From: CAWCFV01 sp963794995
Lineage (GTDB): Bacteria > Actinomycetota > Actinomycetes > JACCUZ01
Direction: 5' to 3'
DNA length: 64,000 nt
Assembly (NCBI GenBank): GCA_963794995.1
Contig: CAWCFV010000002.1
Span: 2,046,001-2,110,000, forward strand
The notes below the pieces were generated by a model that was given only the letters and a program-made list of their open reading frames with translations, did no database searches and had not been told where the DNA came from. A program made the translations under genes and the position numbers. How positions within the stretch are numbered: position 1 is the first letter of the stretch; every line of letters starts with the position of its first letter. Of this stretch, positions 20,335-28,540 are shown piece by piece.

Positions 20335-21189
20335 CTAGCTGCTCCCCGAACCGGAGTCGGTGCCGCCGGTGCCGCCGGTGCTGCGTGAGCTGCCGGCGCT
20401 GCGTGAGCTGCCGGAGCCCTTCGGGCTCTTGGCACCCTTGGCCGCGGCGTCGGTCACCTTCTTGGCCCGGGCGGGAGTGACCTTCTCGGTCGTGGCGACG
20501 GGGGCCTCCGTGGCGGCCTCGTCGGCGGCGTCGGCGATCGCTTCGTCAGGCCCCGCGCCGGCCGGGTCGTCGGTCTCGGCGGCGGCGGCTGCCGGGACGG
20601 TCCCCACGGGGGCCGTCGGGGCAGCAGCAGGCAGGCTGGTGCCAGCAGTGCTGCCGGCTGCGCTGTCCCCCGGGGTGGTCCACGCGTCCACCGGGTCCTG
20701 GCTGCGCGCCACCCAGGCCTTCCAGCCGGCCCAGGCCGCGCCGCCGACGCCCACGAGGAGCAGCAGCTTGCGCAGTCGGTGCTTCTTCGGCTTGGGAGCC
20801 GACACCTCGCCGCGCAGGGCGGCCAGCGCTGCCGCGCTGCGGTCGGCGATCTCGTGACGCTGCGGCTGGGTGGCCGCCAGGGCGGTGGCGATCGCGCCGG
20901 TCACGGCGGGCACGACGTCGGCGCGGACCTTCTCGACCGCCGGCTCGACGCGTGGGCCGGCCCACTCCTTCGCCGAGTCGACCCGCGGAGCGGCCCAGTC
21001 CCGTGCCGAGTCGACCCGCGGGGCGGCCCAGTCGACGGCCGACTCGACCTTGGGGGCGGCCCAGTCGCGGGTCGCGTCGGCGGCCCGGACGGTCTTCTCC
21101 CGGGCGTCTGCCGCCACCGGGCTGACGGCCTTCGAGGCCTTGCGGGCCTTCTTCCGGCTGGTCTTCTGCAGGGTCGTCAGGCGGGACAC
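20335..21189 (-). CDS. Hypothetical protein with 11-residue amphipathic repeats and one membrane segment
   Basis: A 284-aa protein of no recognised function. From about residue 31 to 105 it is built of 11-residue repeats of the type DWAAPRVDSAR, a periodicity that fits a long amphipathic helix. A basic segment (KPKKHRLRK) then leads into one hydrophobic helix (LLLLVGVGGAAWAGWKAWVA, about residues 160-180). The rest is Ala/Thr/Gly-rich low complexity ending in Gly-Ser repeats. The GTG at 21189 has GGAGG 6 nt upstream. Similar proteins sit beside the cyclophilin gene in other actinobacteria. It is divergent from ppiA with a 184-bp gap. Confidence 0.7.
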   Translation of the reverse strand: MSRLTTLQKTSRKKARKASKAVSPVAADAREKTVRAADATRDWAAPKVESAVDWAAPRVDSARDWAAPRVDSAKEWAGPRVEPAVEKVRADVVPAVTGAIATALAATQPQRHEIADRSAAALAALRGEVSAPKPKKHRLRKLLLLVGVGGAAWAGWKAWVARSQDPVDAWTTPGDSAAGSTAGTSLPAAAPTAPVGTVPAAAAAETDDPAGAGPDEAIADAADEAATEAPVATTEKVTPARAKKVTDAAAKGAKSPKGSGSSRSAGSSRSTGGTGGTDSGSGSS

Positions 21190-21373
21190 GGGGAACCTCC
21201 GGTCGGACGATCGAGTGAGTCGGCTCCTGCCCAGCGTCCTCCTGGCGAAACCGTGGGTCCAGAGGGGGGCGGGCCGGACCGTCCCCACGCGCGGCGCCCG
21301 CAGGCGCGTGCAAGGATGGTCGGCCAAGCCTGCGACGACGCCATAGCCGCAGACGCGCGCAGAGAGGACCTCC

Positions 21374-21904
21374 GTGGCCGACGAGCTCTACGCCACCCTG
21401 AAGACCAACCGCGGCGACATCGTGGTCCAGCTGTTCCCCGACCACGCGCCGAAGACGGTCGCCAACTTCACCGAGCTCGCCGAGGGCAGCCGCGAGTGGG
21501 TGAACCCGGGCACCGGCGAGAAGAGCACCGGCAAGCTCTACGACGGCACGATCTTCCACCGGGTCATCAGCGGGTTCATGATCCAGGGCGGCGACCCGCT
21601 CGGCACCGGCACCGGCGGGCCCGGCTACCGGTTCGCCGACGAGTTCCACCCGGAGCTTCAGTTCGACCGCCCGTACCTGCTCGCGATGGCCAACGCCGGC
21701 CCCGGGACCAACGGCTCGCAGTTCTTCATCACCGTCGGCGCGACGCCTCACCTCAACCGCAAGCACACCATCTTCGGTGAGGTCGCCGACGGCGGCAGCC
21801 GCGAGGTCGTCGACGCGATCAGCGCCACCGCGACCGGTCCGATGGACCGGCCGGTGGAGGACGTCGTGATCGAGAGCGTCGTCGTCGAGCGCAAGCAGTC
21901 CTGA
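21374..21904 (+). CDS. ppiA: Peptidyl-prolyl cis-trans isomerase (cyclophilin)
   Basis: A 176-aa cytoplasmic cyclophilin (no signal peptide). The conserved active-site segments are FHRVISGFMIQGGDPLGTG, LLAMANAGPGTNGSQFFIT and LNRKHTIFGEV; the catalytic Arg of FHRV and the Gln/Phe residues are intact. It catalyses proline isomerisation in protein folding. The GTG at 21374 follows a purine-rich GAGAGGA. The frame is intact, unlike the gene that follows 5 nt later. Confidence 0.95.
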   Translation: MADELYATLKTNRGDIVVQLFPDHAPKTVANFTELAEGSREWVNPGTGEKSTGKLYDGTIFHRVISGFMIQGGDPLGTGTGGPGYRFADEFHPELQFDRPYLLAMANAGPGTNGSQFFITVGATPHLNRKHTIFGEVADGGSREVVDAISATATGPMDRPVEDVVIESVVVERKQS

Positions 21905-21909
21905 CGCCG

Positions 21910-22813
21910 GTGTCCGAGCCGGGCTCCGAGGGCACCGAGGGCACCGAGCCGCGGTCGTCCTCCCCGGCCGCGGACCCCGCGGTCTGCTACCGGCACCCGG
22001 ACCGCGAGGCGCACATCCGCTGCGTGCGGTGCGAGCGCCGGATCTGCCCGGACTGACATGGTGCCCGGCCTCGGTGGGCTTCCAGTGCCCGGAGTGCGTG
22101 CAGGAGGGCAACCGGTCGATCCGGCAGTCCCACCACGATCTTCGGCGGCCGGGTCAGCGACGACCCCGGCTGGGTCAGCAAGGTGCTGATCGGCATCAAC
22201 GTCGTCGCGTTCGTGCTGCAGCAGGGCGTCGACGGGTTCACCACGCGGTTCTTCGACATCGGGCTGGCGCGCGACGTCACCGGCCAGACGATCGGCGTCG
22301 CCGACGGTGAGTTCTACCGGCTGCTCACCTCGGCGTTCCTGCACGGCGGTCTCGTGCACCTGCTCGCTCAACATGTACGCGCTCTACCTGTTCGGGCCAC
22401 CCGTCGAGGCGGCCCTGGGCCGGGTGCGCTTCGCCGCGCTGTACCTGGTGTCCGCGCTCGGCGGCAGCGCGCTGTCGTACGCCTTCGCGAACCCAGCCCA
22501 GCCGTCGCTGGGGGCGTCCGGCGCCGTCTTCGGCCTGCTCGGGGCCTTCCTCGTCGTCAACCGGCGTCTCGGACGCAGACACCAGCGGCGTCATGGTCCT
22601 GCTCGGGATCAACGTCGTCTTCGGCTTCCTGGTGCCCGACATCGACTGGCGCGCCCACCTGGGCGGTCTCGTCGTCGGGGTCCTGTCCGCGCTGGCCATC
22701 GCCTACGCCCCCGCGCACCGGCGGACCGCCGTGCAGGTCGCGGGGCATCGCTCGCCGTGGCGCTGCTCGTCCTCGCCGTCGTGGTGTGGCGCACCGCGGA
22801 GCTGCGGGCATGA
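21910..22813 (+). pseudogene. Rhomboid-family intramembrane protease, broken by several frameshifts
   Basis: The pieces read in order as one protein: an N-terminal zinc-ribbon-like part (CYRHPDREAHIRCVRC, then FQCPECVQEGNRSIR), then VLIGINVVAFVLQQG, the HGGLVHLL / NMYALYLFG loop, and the catalytic Ser motif LGASGAVFGLLGAFLV, with the later His segment (IDWRAHLGGLVVG). The frame changes at about 22056, 22064, 22130, 22366, 22577 and twice near 22744-22750; each can be repaired by removing one base. An intact protein would be about 298 aa. Because every domain is still conserved, sequence error is more likely than true decay. The stop overlaps the next start as ATGA. Confidence 0.8.
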
Positions 22814-23970
22814 CCGGCCGGGACGCCGTCGTCGTCGACGCCGTCCGCACGCCGGTCGGCAGGCGCGACGGCGGCCTCGCCGGCGTGCACCCGGTCGACC
22901 TGTCGGCGCACGTGCTGGACGCCCTGGTGGCGCGCACCGGACTCGACCCGGCGCTCGTCGACGACGTCGATCTGGGGCTGCGTCTCGCAGACCGGTGAGC
23001 AGGCCGTGAACGTCGGCCGCAACGCGGTGCTGGCGGCCGGCTGGCCGGAGGAGGTCGTCGGGCGTGACGCTGGACCGGCAGTGCGGCTCGTCGCAGCAGG
23101 CGGTCCACTTCGCGGCCGCCGGGGTGATCTCCGGGCAGTACGACATCGCGGTGGCCGGCGGCGTCGAGTCGATGACCCGGGTGCCGATGCTCGTGCACCG
23201 TCAGCCAGGGCGCCCGGCCAGCCGTTCGGCCCGCGGATGCTCGGCCGCTACGACGAGCGGCGCTGGTCCCGCAGGGCGTCAGCGCCGAGATCATCGCCGA
23301 GCGCTGGGGGCTGTCCCGCGACGCAGCTCGACGAGATCGCCGTCCGCTCGCACGCAGCGCGGCCGCGGCGGCCGGACGTCGGGCGCGTTCGACGCCGAGC
23401 TCGCGCCGGTCGGAGGACGGTCGTCGCCGACGAGGGCATCCGCCGCGGACACCACGCTCGAGACGCTGGCCGCGCTGCGCCCGCGTTCCGCGCCGACGGC
23501 GTCGTCACCGCCGGCAACTCCTCGCAGATCTCCGACGGCGCGGCGGCCCTGCTGGTCACGACCTCCGAGGTCGCCGCCCGGCACGGCTGGACGCCCGCTG
23601 GCCCGGCTGCACGCGTTCGCCACCGCCGGCGTCGACCCGGTGACCATGCTCACCGCGCCGATCCCGGCGACCGCGCGGGTGCTCGACCGGGCCGGGCTCT
23701 CGCCTCGACGACATCGACGCCTTCGAGGTGAACGAGGCGTTCGCGTCGGTGGTCGGTCGCCTGGCTGGCCGAGACCGGCGCCGACCCGAGCGGGTCAACC
23801 CGCGCGGCGGCGCGATCGCGCTCGGCCACCCGCTCGGTGGCTCCGGCGCCCGGCTGATGACCACACTGGTCCATCACCTGGTGCAGACCGGCGGCCGCTG
23901 GGGCCTGCAGACCATGTGCGAGGGCGGCGGGATGGCCAACGCCACCGTGCTCGAGCGGCTGCCGGGCTGA
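22810..23970 (+). pseudogene. Acetyl-CoA acyltransferase (thiolase), broken by frameshifts
   Basis: Fragments in successive frames give a full-length thiolase: the start TGRDAVVVDAVRTPVGRRDGGL, the nucleophile region LDRQCGSSQQAVHFAA (active Cys), AGGVESMTRVPM, GNSSQISDGAAALLV, FEVNEAFASVV, and the C-terminal NPRGGAIALGHPLGGSGAR (His) and CEGGGMANATV (Cys). Thiolases make or cleave acyl-CoA by acyl transfer to CoA. I count at least eight frame changes between about 22970 and 23760, most fixed by removing one base. The intact length would be about 383 aa. All catalytic residues remain, which argues for sequencing error. Confidence 0.8.
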
Positions 23971-23975
23971 GCCGA

Positions 23976-23989
23976 CCGCCCCGGGGCGG
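23976..23989. terminator. Possible terminator palindrome after the thiolase gene
   Basis: CCGCCCCGGGGCGG is a perfect 14-bp palindrome 6 nt after the thiolase stop. There is no T-run, so intrinsic termination is uncertain. Confidence 0.3.
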
Positions 23990-23991
23990 GG

Positions 23992-24023
23992 TTGTCCACA
24001 CTGGGGATAACCGGTGTGGACGA
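23992..24023. promoter_or_regulatory. Inverted pair of DnaA boxes between thiolase and crgA
   Basis: TTGTCCACA (23992-24000) is a perfect actinobacterial DnaA box; TGTGGACGA (24015-24023) is a one-mismatch box in the opposite orientation. The central parts GTCCACAC (23994-24001) and GTGTGGAC (24014-24021) are exact reverse complements around a 12-nt spacer that contains GGGGATAACC. It lies about 14 kb from dnaN in a 135-bp convergent gap with no gene. Confidence 0.7.
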
Positions 24024-24105
24024 CTTACACCGCTGTGTTTCCGCAGGTGGGCGCTCCCCGGGGGCGCGCCGCGGCGCGGCTGGCCGGCTGCCGGCTGGCG
24101 GTCGG

Positions 24106-24357
24106 TTACTTCCAGCGGGTGGACAGGACGAAGCCGACGATGATGAAGCCGAAGCCGATCGCCATGTTCCACAGGTCGATCGACCGATGGGGTACTCGGT
24201 CTGGGTGACGTAGTAGACGACCACCCAGAGCAGCCCGACGACGAAGCAGGCCACCATGACCGGCACCAGCCAGCGCGGGCTGCCGACCCGGACTGCCTTC
24301 GGCGGTCGACTCCGGCGGGGTGTAGGCGTTGCGGCGGCGGATGCGGGACTTGGGCAC
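24106..24357 (-). pseudogene. crgA: Cell division protein CrgA, frameshifted as sequenced
   Basis: CrgA is a small two-helix membrane protein that coordinates FtsZ-ring and septal peptidoglycan assembly in actinobacteria. The start PKSRIRRRNAYTPPESTA, the first helix (WLVPVMVACFVVGLLWVVVYYVT), TEYPI and the final NMAIGFGFIIVGFVLSTRWK are all visible but lie in different frames. One extra base near 24296 and a net shift near 24178 explain it. The intact length would be about 83 aa. The GTG start at 24357 has GAGGAG 8 nt upstream. The gene is divergent from DUF881 and convergent with the thiolase gene. Confidence 0.85.
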
Positions 24358-24532
24358 CGGACGGGCTCCTCGGGCGACGGGTCGGGCGGGCCGACGGCAC
24401 CGTCACCGGTGACCGGGCCGGGCACCAGGGCGGGTGCCGTTCGTCGGTTAGCGTAGTCGGCACGGCGTCGCCCCCGCGAGGCGCACCCGGGAGCCCGTCC
24501 GAGCGGTCCATGACGAACCGAAGGAGGCCCCG

Positions 24533-25265
24533 GTGCGCGCGCTCTGGCGAGTCGCCACGCCGCTGGCCTTCGCTGCCGCCGGCGTGCTGTTCGCCACCAG
24601 CGCCGGCGTCGGCCAACGGTGGCCAGCTGCGCGGCGGACCCGCAGCGACCTCGGCGACCTGATCCGCGCCGAGCAGCGTCGCGCCGACGACCTCACCGAC
24701 CGCGTCGAGCGGCTGCGCGGACGAGGTCGAGGACGCCACCGACCGGGCCGGGGCCGACCGACCGGCGGGTGGCCGCGGCGCAGCGCCGGTCCCGCGGGCT
24801 CGAGCTGGCCGCTGGCACCGCGCCGGTCACCGGCCCCAGCGTGACGGTGACCCTCGACGACGCGCCGCGTTCCGCCGACCGGGTGCTGCCGGAGGGCACC
24901 ACGGTGGACGACGTCGTCGTGCACCAGCAGGACGTGCAGGCCGTGGTCAACGCGCTGTGGGCCGGCGGCGCGGAGGCGATGCAGCTCATGGACCAGCGGA
25001 TCATCTCGACCAGCGCGGTGCGCTGCGTCGGGAGCACGCTGATCCTGCAGGGCCGGCTCTACTCGCCGCCCTACGTCGTCACCGCGATCGGTGACCCCGA
25101 GCGGCTCTACCGCCGCGCTGGACTCGGCCGCCGGGGTGCCAGATCTACCGCTACTACGTCGACACTGTACGGGCTCGGGTACGAGCACCAGCGTCTCGAC
25201 CGACGACGGTGCTGCCGGCCTACGACGGGTCACTCGACCTGCTGCACGCGAGGGCCGCGACCTGA
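24533..25265 (+). pseudogene. DUF881 protein, frameshifted as sequenced
   Basis: DUF881 proteins are membrane-anchored, exported proteins next to crgA and sortase in many actinobacteria; their role is not established. The N-terminal membrane segment follows GTG 24533 (RALWRVATPLAFAAAGVLFATSA), which has AAGGAGG 5 nt upstream. A coiled segment (LGDLIRAEQRRADDLTDRVERL) and the diagnostic core (VQAVVNALWAGGAEAMQLM, ISTSAVRCVGSTLILQG, YSPPYVVTAIGD) follow. Frame changes occur near 24610, 24720, 24765, 25120-25165 and 25200-25250. The stop TGA at 25263-25265 overlaps the sortase ATG. An intact protein would be about 240 aa. Confidence 0.8.
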
Positions 25266-25958
25266 TGCGCACCGCGGCCCGGAGCCTCGGCGAGCTGCTC
25301 ATCACCGCCGGCCTGGTGCTGCTGCTGTTCGTCGCCTACCAGCTGGTGTGGACCAACTACGAGGCGCACCGGCGGGCCGACCGCGTCGCCGACGACATCC
25401 GCGAGGCGTGGGCCCGCCCGCCGGCCACCGGCGGGGACCGGGCGCCCGGGGAGGCCCCCGAGGCCGCGAAGGTCGACTTCGGCGAGGGCTTCGCGTTCCT
25501 GCACATCCCGCGGCTCGGGGCGTCGTGGTCGGTGCCGGTCGTCAAGGGCGTGCGGCTGTCCGACCTGGCGCGCGGCATCGGGCACTACCCCGAGACGGCG
25601 CGGCCGGGCGCGGTCGGCAACTTCGCGGTGGCGGGGCACCGGGCGACCAACGGCGAGCCGTTCGCCGCCCTGGACAAGCTGCGCGCCGGCGACGTGGTGG
25701 TCGCCGAGACCCGGCGCCGGTGGTTCACCTACGTCGTCGACCGCACGAAGATCGTCACGCCGGAGCTCGACGTGGGTGCTCGACCCGGTGCCCGGCAAGC
25801 CCCGTGCGACGCCGACGGAGCGGCTGGTCACGCTGACGACCTGCAACCCGCGCTGGGCGTCGTACGAGCGGCTGATCGTCTTCGGGCACCTCGAGGGCAG
25901 CCGGCCACGGCGCGACGGGCCGCCCGACGCGCTCGTCCAGGCAGGAGGCAGGCCCTGA
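25265..25958 (+). CDS. Class E sortase (one frameshift as sequenced)
   Basis: Class E sortases are membrane-anchored cysteine transpeptidases that attach surface proteins in high-GC actinobacteria. ATG 25265 overlaps the upstream stop (TGATG). One membrane segment near the N-terminus (LLITAGLVLLLFVAYQLVW) is followed by the sortase fold: FLHIPRLGASWSVPVVKGV, IGHYPETARPGAVGNFAVAGHR (catalytic His), and TLTTCNPRWASYERLIVFGHL (catalytic Cys and Arg). The frame shifts once near 25773, where one extra G after GACGTG breaks it; repaired, the protein is about 230 aa. It precedes a small membrane protein gene with a TGATG overlap. Confidence 0.85.
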
Positions 25959-26119
25959 TGTACGCGTGGATCTGGCGGCACCTGCCCGGCCCGTGGCCGG
26001 TGCGCACCCTGCTCGCCGCAGCGGCGGTGGCCGCGGTCGTCCTGGTGCTGCTGTTCACCCAGGTGTTCCCCTGGGCCGAGGACTCGCTGCCCTTCCTTCA
26101 GGTGACGGTGGACGAGTGA
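25958..26119 (+). CDS. Small single-pass membrane protein
   Basis: A 53-aa protein, MYAWIWRHLPGPWPVRTL followed by a hydrophobic helix (AAAVAAVVLVLLFTQVFPW) and an acidic end (VTVDE). AGGAGG lies about 9 nt upstream of ATG 25958, which overlaps the sortase stop; its own stop overlaps the next GTG. Small proteins of this form are often found between the class E sortase and the glutamine amidotransferase. The function is unknown. Confidence 0.75.
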   Translation: MYAWIWRHLPGPWPVRTLLAAAAVAAVVLVLLFTQVFPWAEDSLPFLQVTVDE

Positions 26120-26763
26120 ACGGCAGCACCGACGTACGACCTCGTCGCATCCTGGTCGTCGACAACTACGACAGCTTCGTGTTCAACCTGGTGCAGTACC
26201 TCGGCCAGCTCGGCGCGCAGTGCACCGTCCGGCGCAACGACGAGGTGGCGCCGGGCGACGCGCGGTCCTACGACGGGGTGCTGCTCAGTCCCGGGCCAGG
26301 CACCCCCGAGCGGGCCGGGGTCTGCGTCGACCTCGTCCGCGAGGTCGCGGGCGAGGTGCCGGTGCTCGGCGTGTGCCTGGGTCACCAGGCCATCGCCGTG
26401 GCGCACGGCGCGGTCGTCGAGCGGGCGCCCGAGCTGCTGCACGGCAAGACCAGCGAGGTCCGGCACGACGACACCGGCGTGCTGGCCGGGCTGCCCTCGC
26501 CGTTCACCGCCACCCGCTACCACTCGCTCGCCGTGCGCGAGGACAGCCTGCCGCCCGAGCTGGAGGTCACCGGCCGCACGGACAGCGGCGTGGTGATGGC
26601 GCTCCGCCACCGCGAGCTCGCCGTCGAGGGCGTGCAGTTCCATCCCGAGTCGGTGCTCACGCAGGGCGGGCACCGCCTGCTCGCGACCTGGCTGGGCACC
26701 TGCGGCGACCCGGGCGCGCAGCGGCGCAGCACCGGGCTGGGCCCGGTCGTCGCCCGCGCCTGA
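26116..26763 (+). CDS. pabA: Anthranilate / aminodeoxychorismate synthase glutamine amidotransferase component
   Basis: A 215-aa class I glutamine amidotransferase of the TrpG/PabA type, supplying ammonia for anthranilate or p-aminobenzoate synthesis. Motifs are VVDNYDSFVFNLVQYL, LSPGPGTPERAG, the nucleophile GVCLGHQAIA, and the His-Glu pair in EGVQFHPESVLT. TrpG and PabA cannot be separated by sequence; the position beside pknB matches the gene usually called trpG or pabA in actinobacteria, and no partner component I is in the window. The GTG at 26116 overlaps the previous stop. It is convergent with pknB and ends 6 nt from it. Confidence 0.9.
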   Translation: MNGSTDVRPRRILVVDNYDSFVFNLVQYLGQLGAQCTVRRNDEVAPGDARSYDGVLLSPGPGTPERAGVCVDLVREVAGEVPVLGVCLGHQAIAVAHGAVVERAPELLHGKTSEVRHDDTGVLAGLPSPFTATRYHSLAVREDSLPPELEVTGRTDSGVVMALRHRELAVEGVQFHPESVLTQGGHRLLATWLGTCGDPGAQRRSTGLGPVVARA

Positions 26764-26769
26764 GCCGGG

Positions 26770-28540
26770 TCAGCCGCCCGGCTGGGGCACACCGGTGTCC
26801 GTGGGCAGCGGCGTCTCGGTGGGCGACGGGGTGGGCGTCTCGGGCGGGGCCGGCGGCGCCACCGCCACGACGAGGGTGACCGTGGTACCGAGCCGCACCG
26901 TCTCGCCGGCGGACGGCGAGGTCCGGATGACCCGACCGGGCTCCACGTCGGCCGTCTCCTCCTCCTGCGTGGTGCCGACGGTGAAGCCCTCCTGCTCGAG
27001 CTCCTGCCTGGCCTGGCGACTCGCTGTCGCCCACCACGTCGGGCACCTTGTTGTTGCCGCTGGCGAAGGTGATGTCGACCTTGCTCCCGGCGGGCACGGT
27101 CTCGCCCTCCTTCGGGCTGACCCGGATCACCGTGTTCCGGTCCTCGTCCGAGGGCCTGGGCGAGGTGTTCCCGAGCTCGAGGTTCGCCTCGCGCAGCGCC
27201 TGACGTGCCTGGTCCAGCGAGAGGCCGACGAGGGTCGGGACGCTGGTCTCCTCGACGCCGCTGGACACGACGACGTCGACCGCGCTGCCCTCGTCGACCT
27301 CGTTGCCGTTCTCGGGGCTCTGGTCGATGATGTTCCCCTCGGGGACGGCGTCGCTGTTCTGCTGGGTCTGCTCGCCCAGCGTCAGGCCCTCCTCGCGCAG
27401 GCTGGCTCGGGCGTCGGCGACCGTCAGGCCCGTGACGTCGGGGACGGCCACCTGCGGCGTGCTGTCGCCCAGCAGCGAGCGCGCCAGCAGGGCGGCGAGC
27501 ACGAAGACGGCGAGGACCCCGAGCCCGAGCAGCAGGTAGCCGGCGGTGCGGCCGCCCCGGCCCCCCTCGGGAGCCGCGTGCCGGGAACCCGGCCGCACCG
27601 GTGCCATCGTGGTGGTGCCCGGCAGCACCGTGGCGCTGCTCATCGCCTGCGTCGCCTCGGCGGCGGCCGGCGCCGGGACCACCGTGGTGACCGGGCGCCC
27701 GCTGAGCGCGGCGGCGATGTCGCGCCGCATCTCGTCGGCCGTCTGGTAGCGGTCGTTGCGGTCCTTGGTCAGCGCCTTGAGCACGATCGTGTCGGCACTG
27801 CGGGGCACGTCCGGGTCCAGCCGGGAGGGGGGCACCGGCTCCTCGCGGACGTGCTGGTAGGCCACCGACACGGGTGACTCGCCGACGAACGGCGGCCGAC
27901 CGGTGAGCAGCTCGTACAGCAGGCAGCCGGTGGAGTAGAGGTCGCTGCGGGCGTCGACCTGCTCGCCGCGCGCCTGCTCCGGGGAGAGGTACTGGGCGGT
28001 GCCGATGACCGCCGACGTCTGGGTCATCGTCGCGCCGGCGTCGTCCATGGCGCGGGCGATGCCGAAGTCCATGACCTTGACGTCACCGGCCTTGGTCAGC
28101 ATGACGTTGGCGGGCTTGATGTCGCGGTGCACGATGCCCTGCTGGTGGCTGTAGGCCAGCGCGGCGAGGACGCCGTCGACGATCTCGAGCGCGCGCTCGG
28201 GCACCAGCTGGCTGCCGGACGTGAGCAGGTCGCGCAGGGTGGACCCCTCGACGTACTCCATGACGATGTACGGGACCGGGTTGCCGGCGAACTCGTCCTC
28301 GCCGGTGTCGTAGACGGCCACGACCGACGGGTGGTTGAGGGACGCGGCCGAGTGCGCCTCGCGGCGGAACCTGGCCTGGAAGGAGGGGTCGCGGGCGAAG
28401 TCGGGCCGCAGCATCTTCACCGCGACGGACCGGCCGAGGCGGCTGTCGCGGCCGAGGTGGACCTCGGCCATGCCGCCACGGCCGAGCAGGTCGCCGATCT
28501 CGTACCGGCCGCCGAGCTGGGGCGGCACCGCGATGCTCAC
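26770..28540 (-). CDS. pknB: PASTA-domain serine/threonine kinase PknB (one frameshift as sequenced)
   Basis: A transmembrane receptor-like kinase that senses cell-wall fragments. The kinase domain starts YEIGDLLGRGGMAEVHLG, with catalytic HRDIKPANVM and DFGIAR, and an activation loop rich in Thr (GATMTQTSAV). A juxtamembrane region leads to one membrane helix (GYLLLGLGVLAVFVLAALLARSLL), then extracellular PASTA repeats beginning VAVPDVTGLTVADA, TSVPTLVGLSLDQA and NKVPDVVGDSE. Near 27016 one extra base breaks the frame; beyond it PASTA sequence continues (QELEQEGFTVGT, GETVRLGTTVTLVV) to a Thr/Pro tail and TGA at 26770. Repaired length is about 589 aa. GTG 28540 overlaps the pknA stop. Confidence 0.93.

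Noticed and set aside
21910..25265. True pseudogenisation of the rhomboid-to-DUF881 genes
   Set aside because: All catalytic and signature residues remain and the indels stop abruptly outside the block; sequence error is more likely, though the features are marked as broken.
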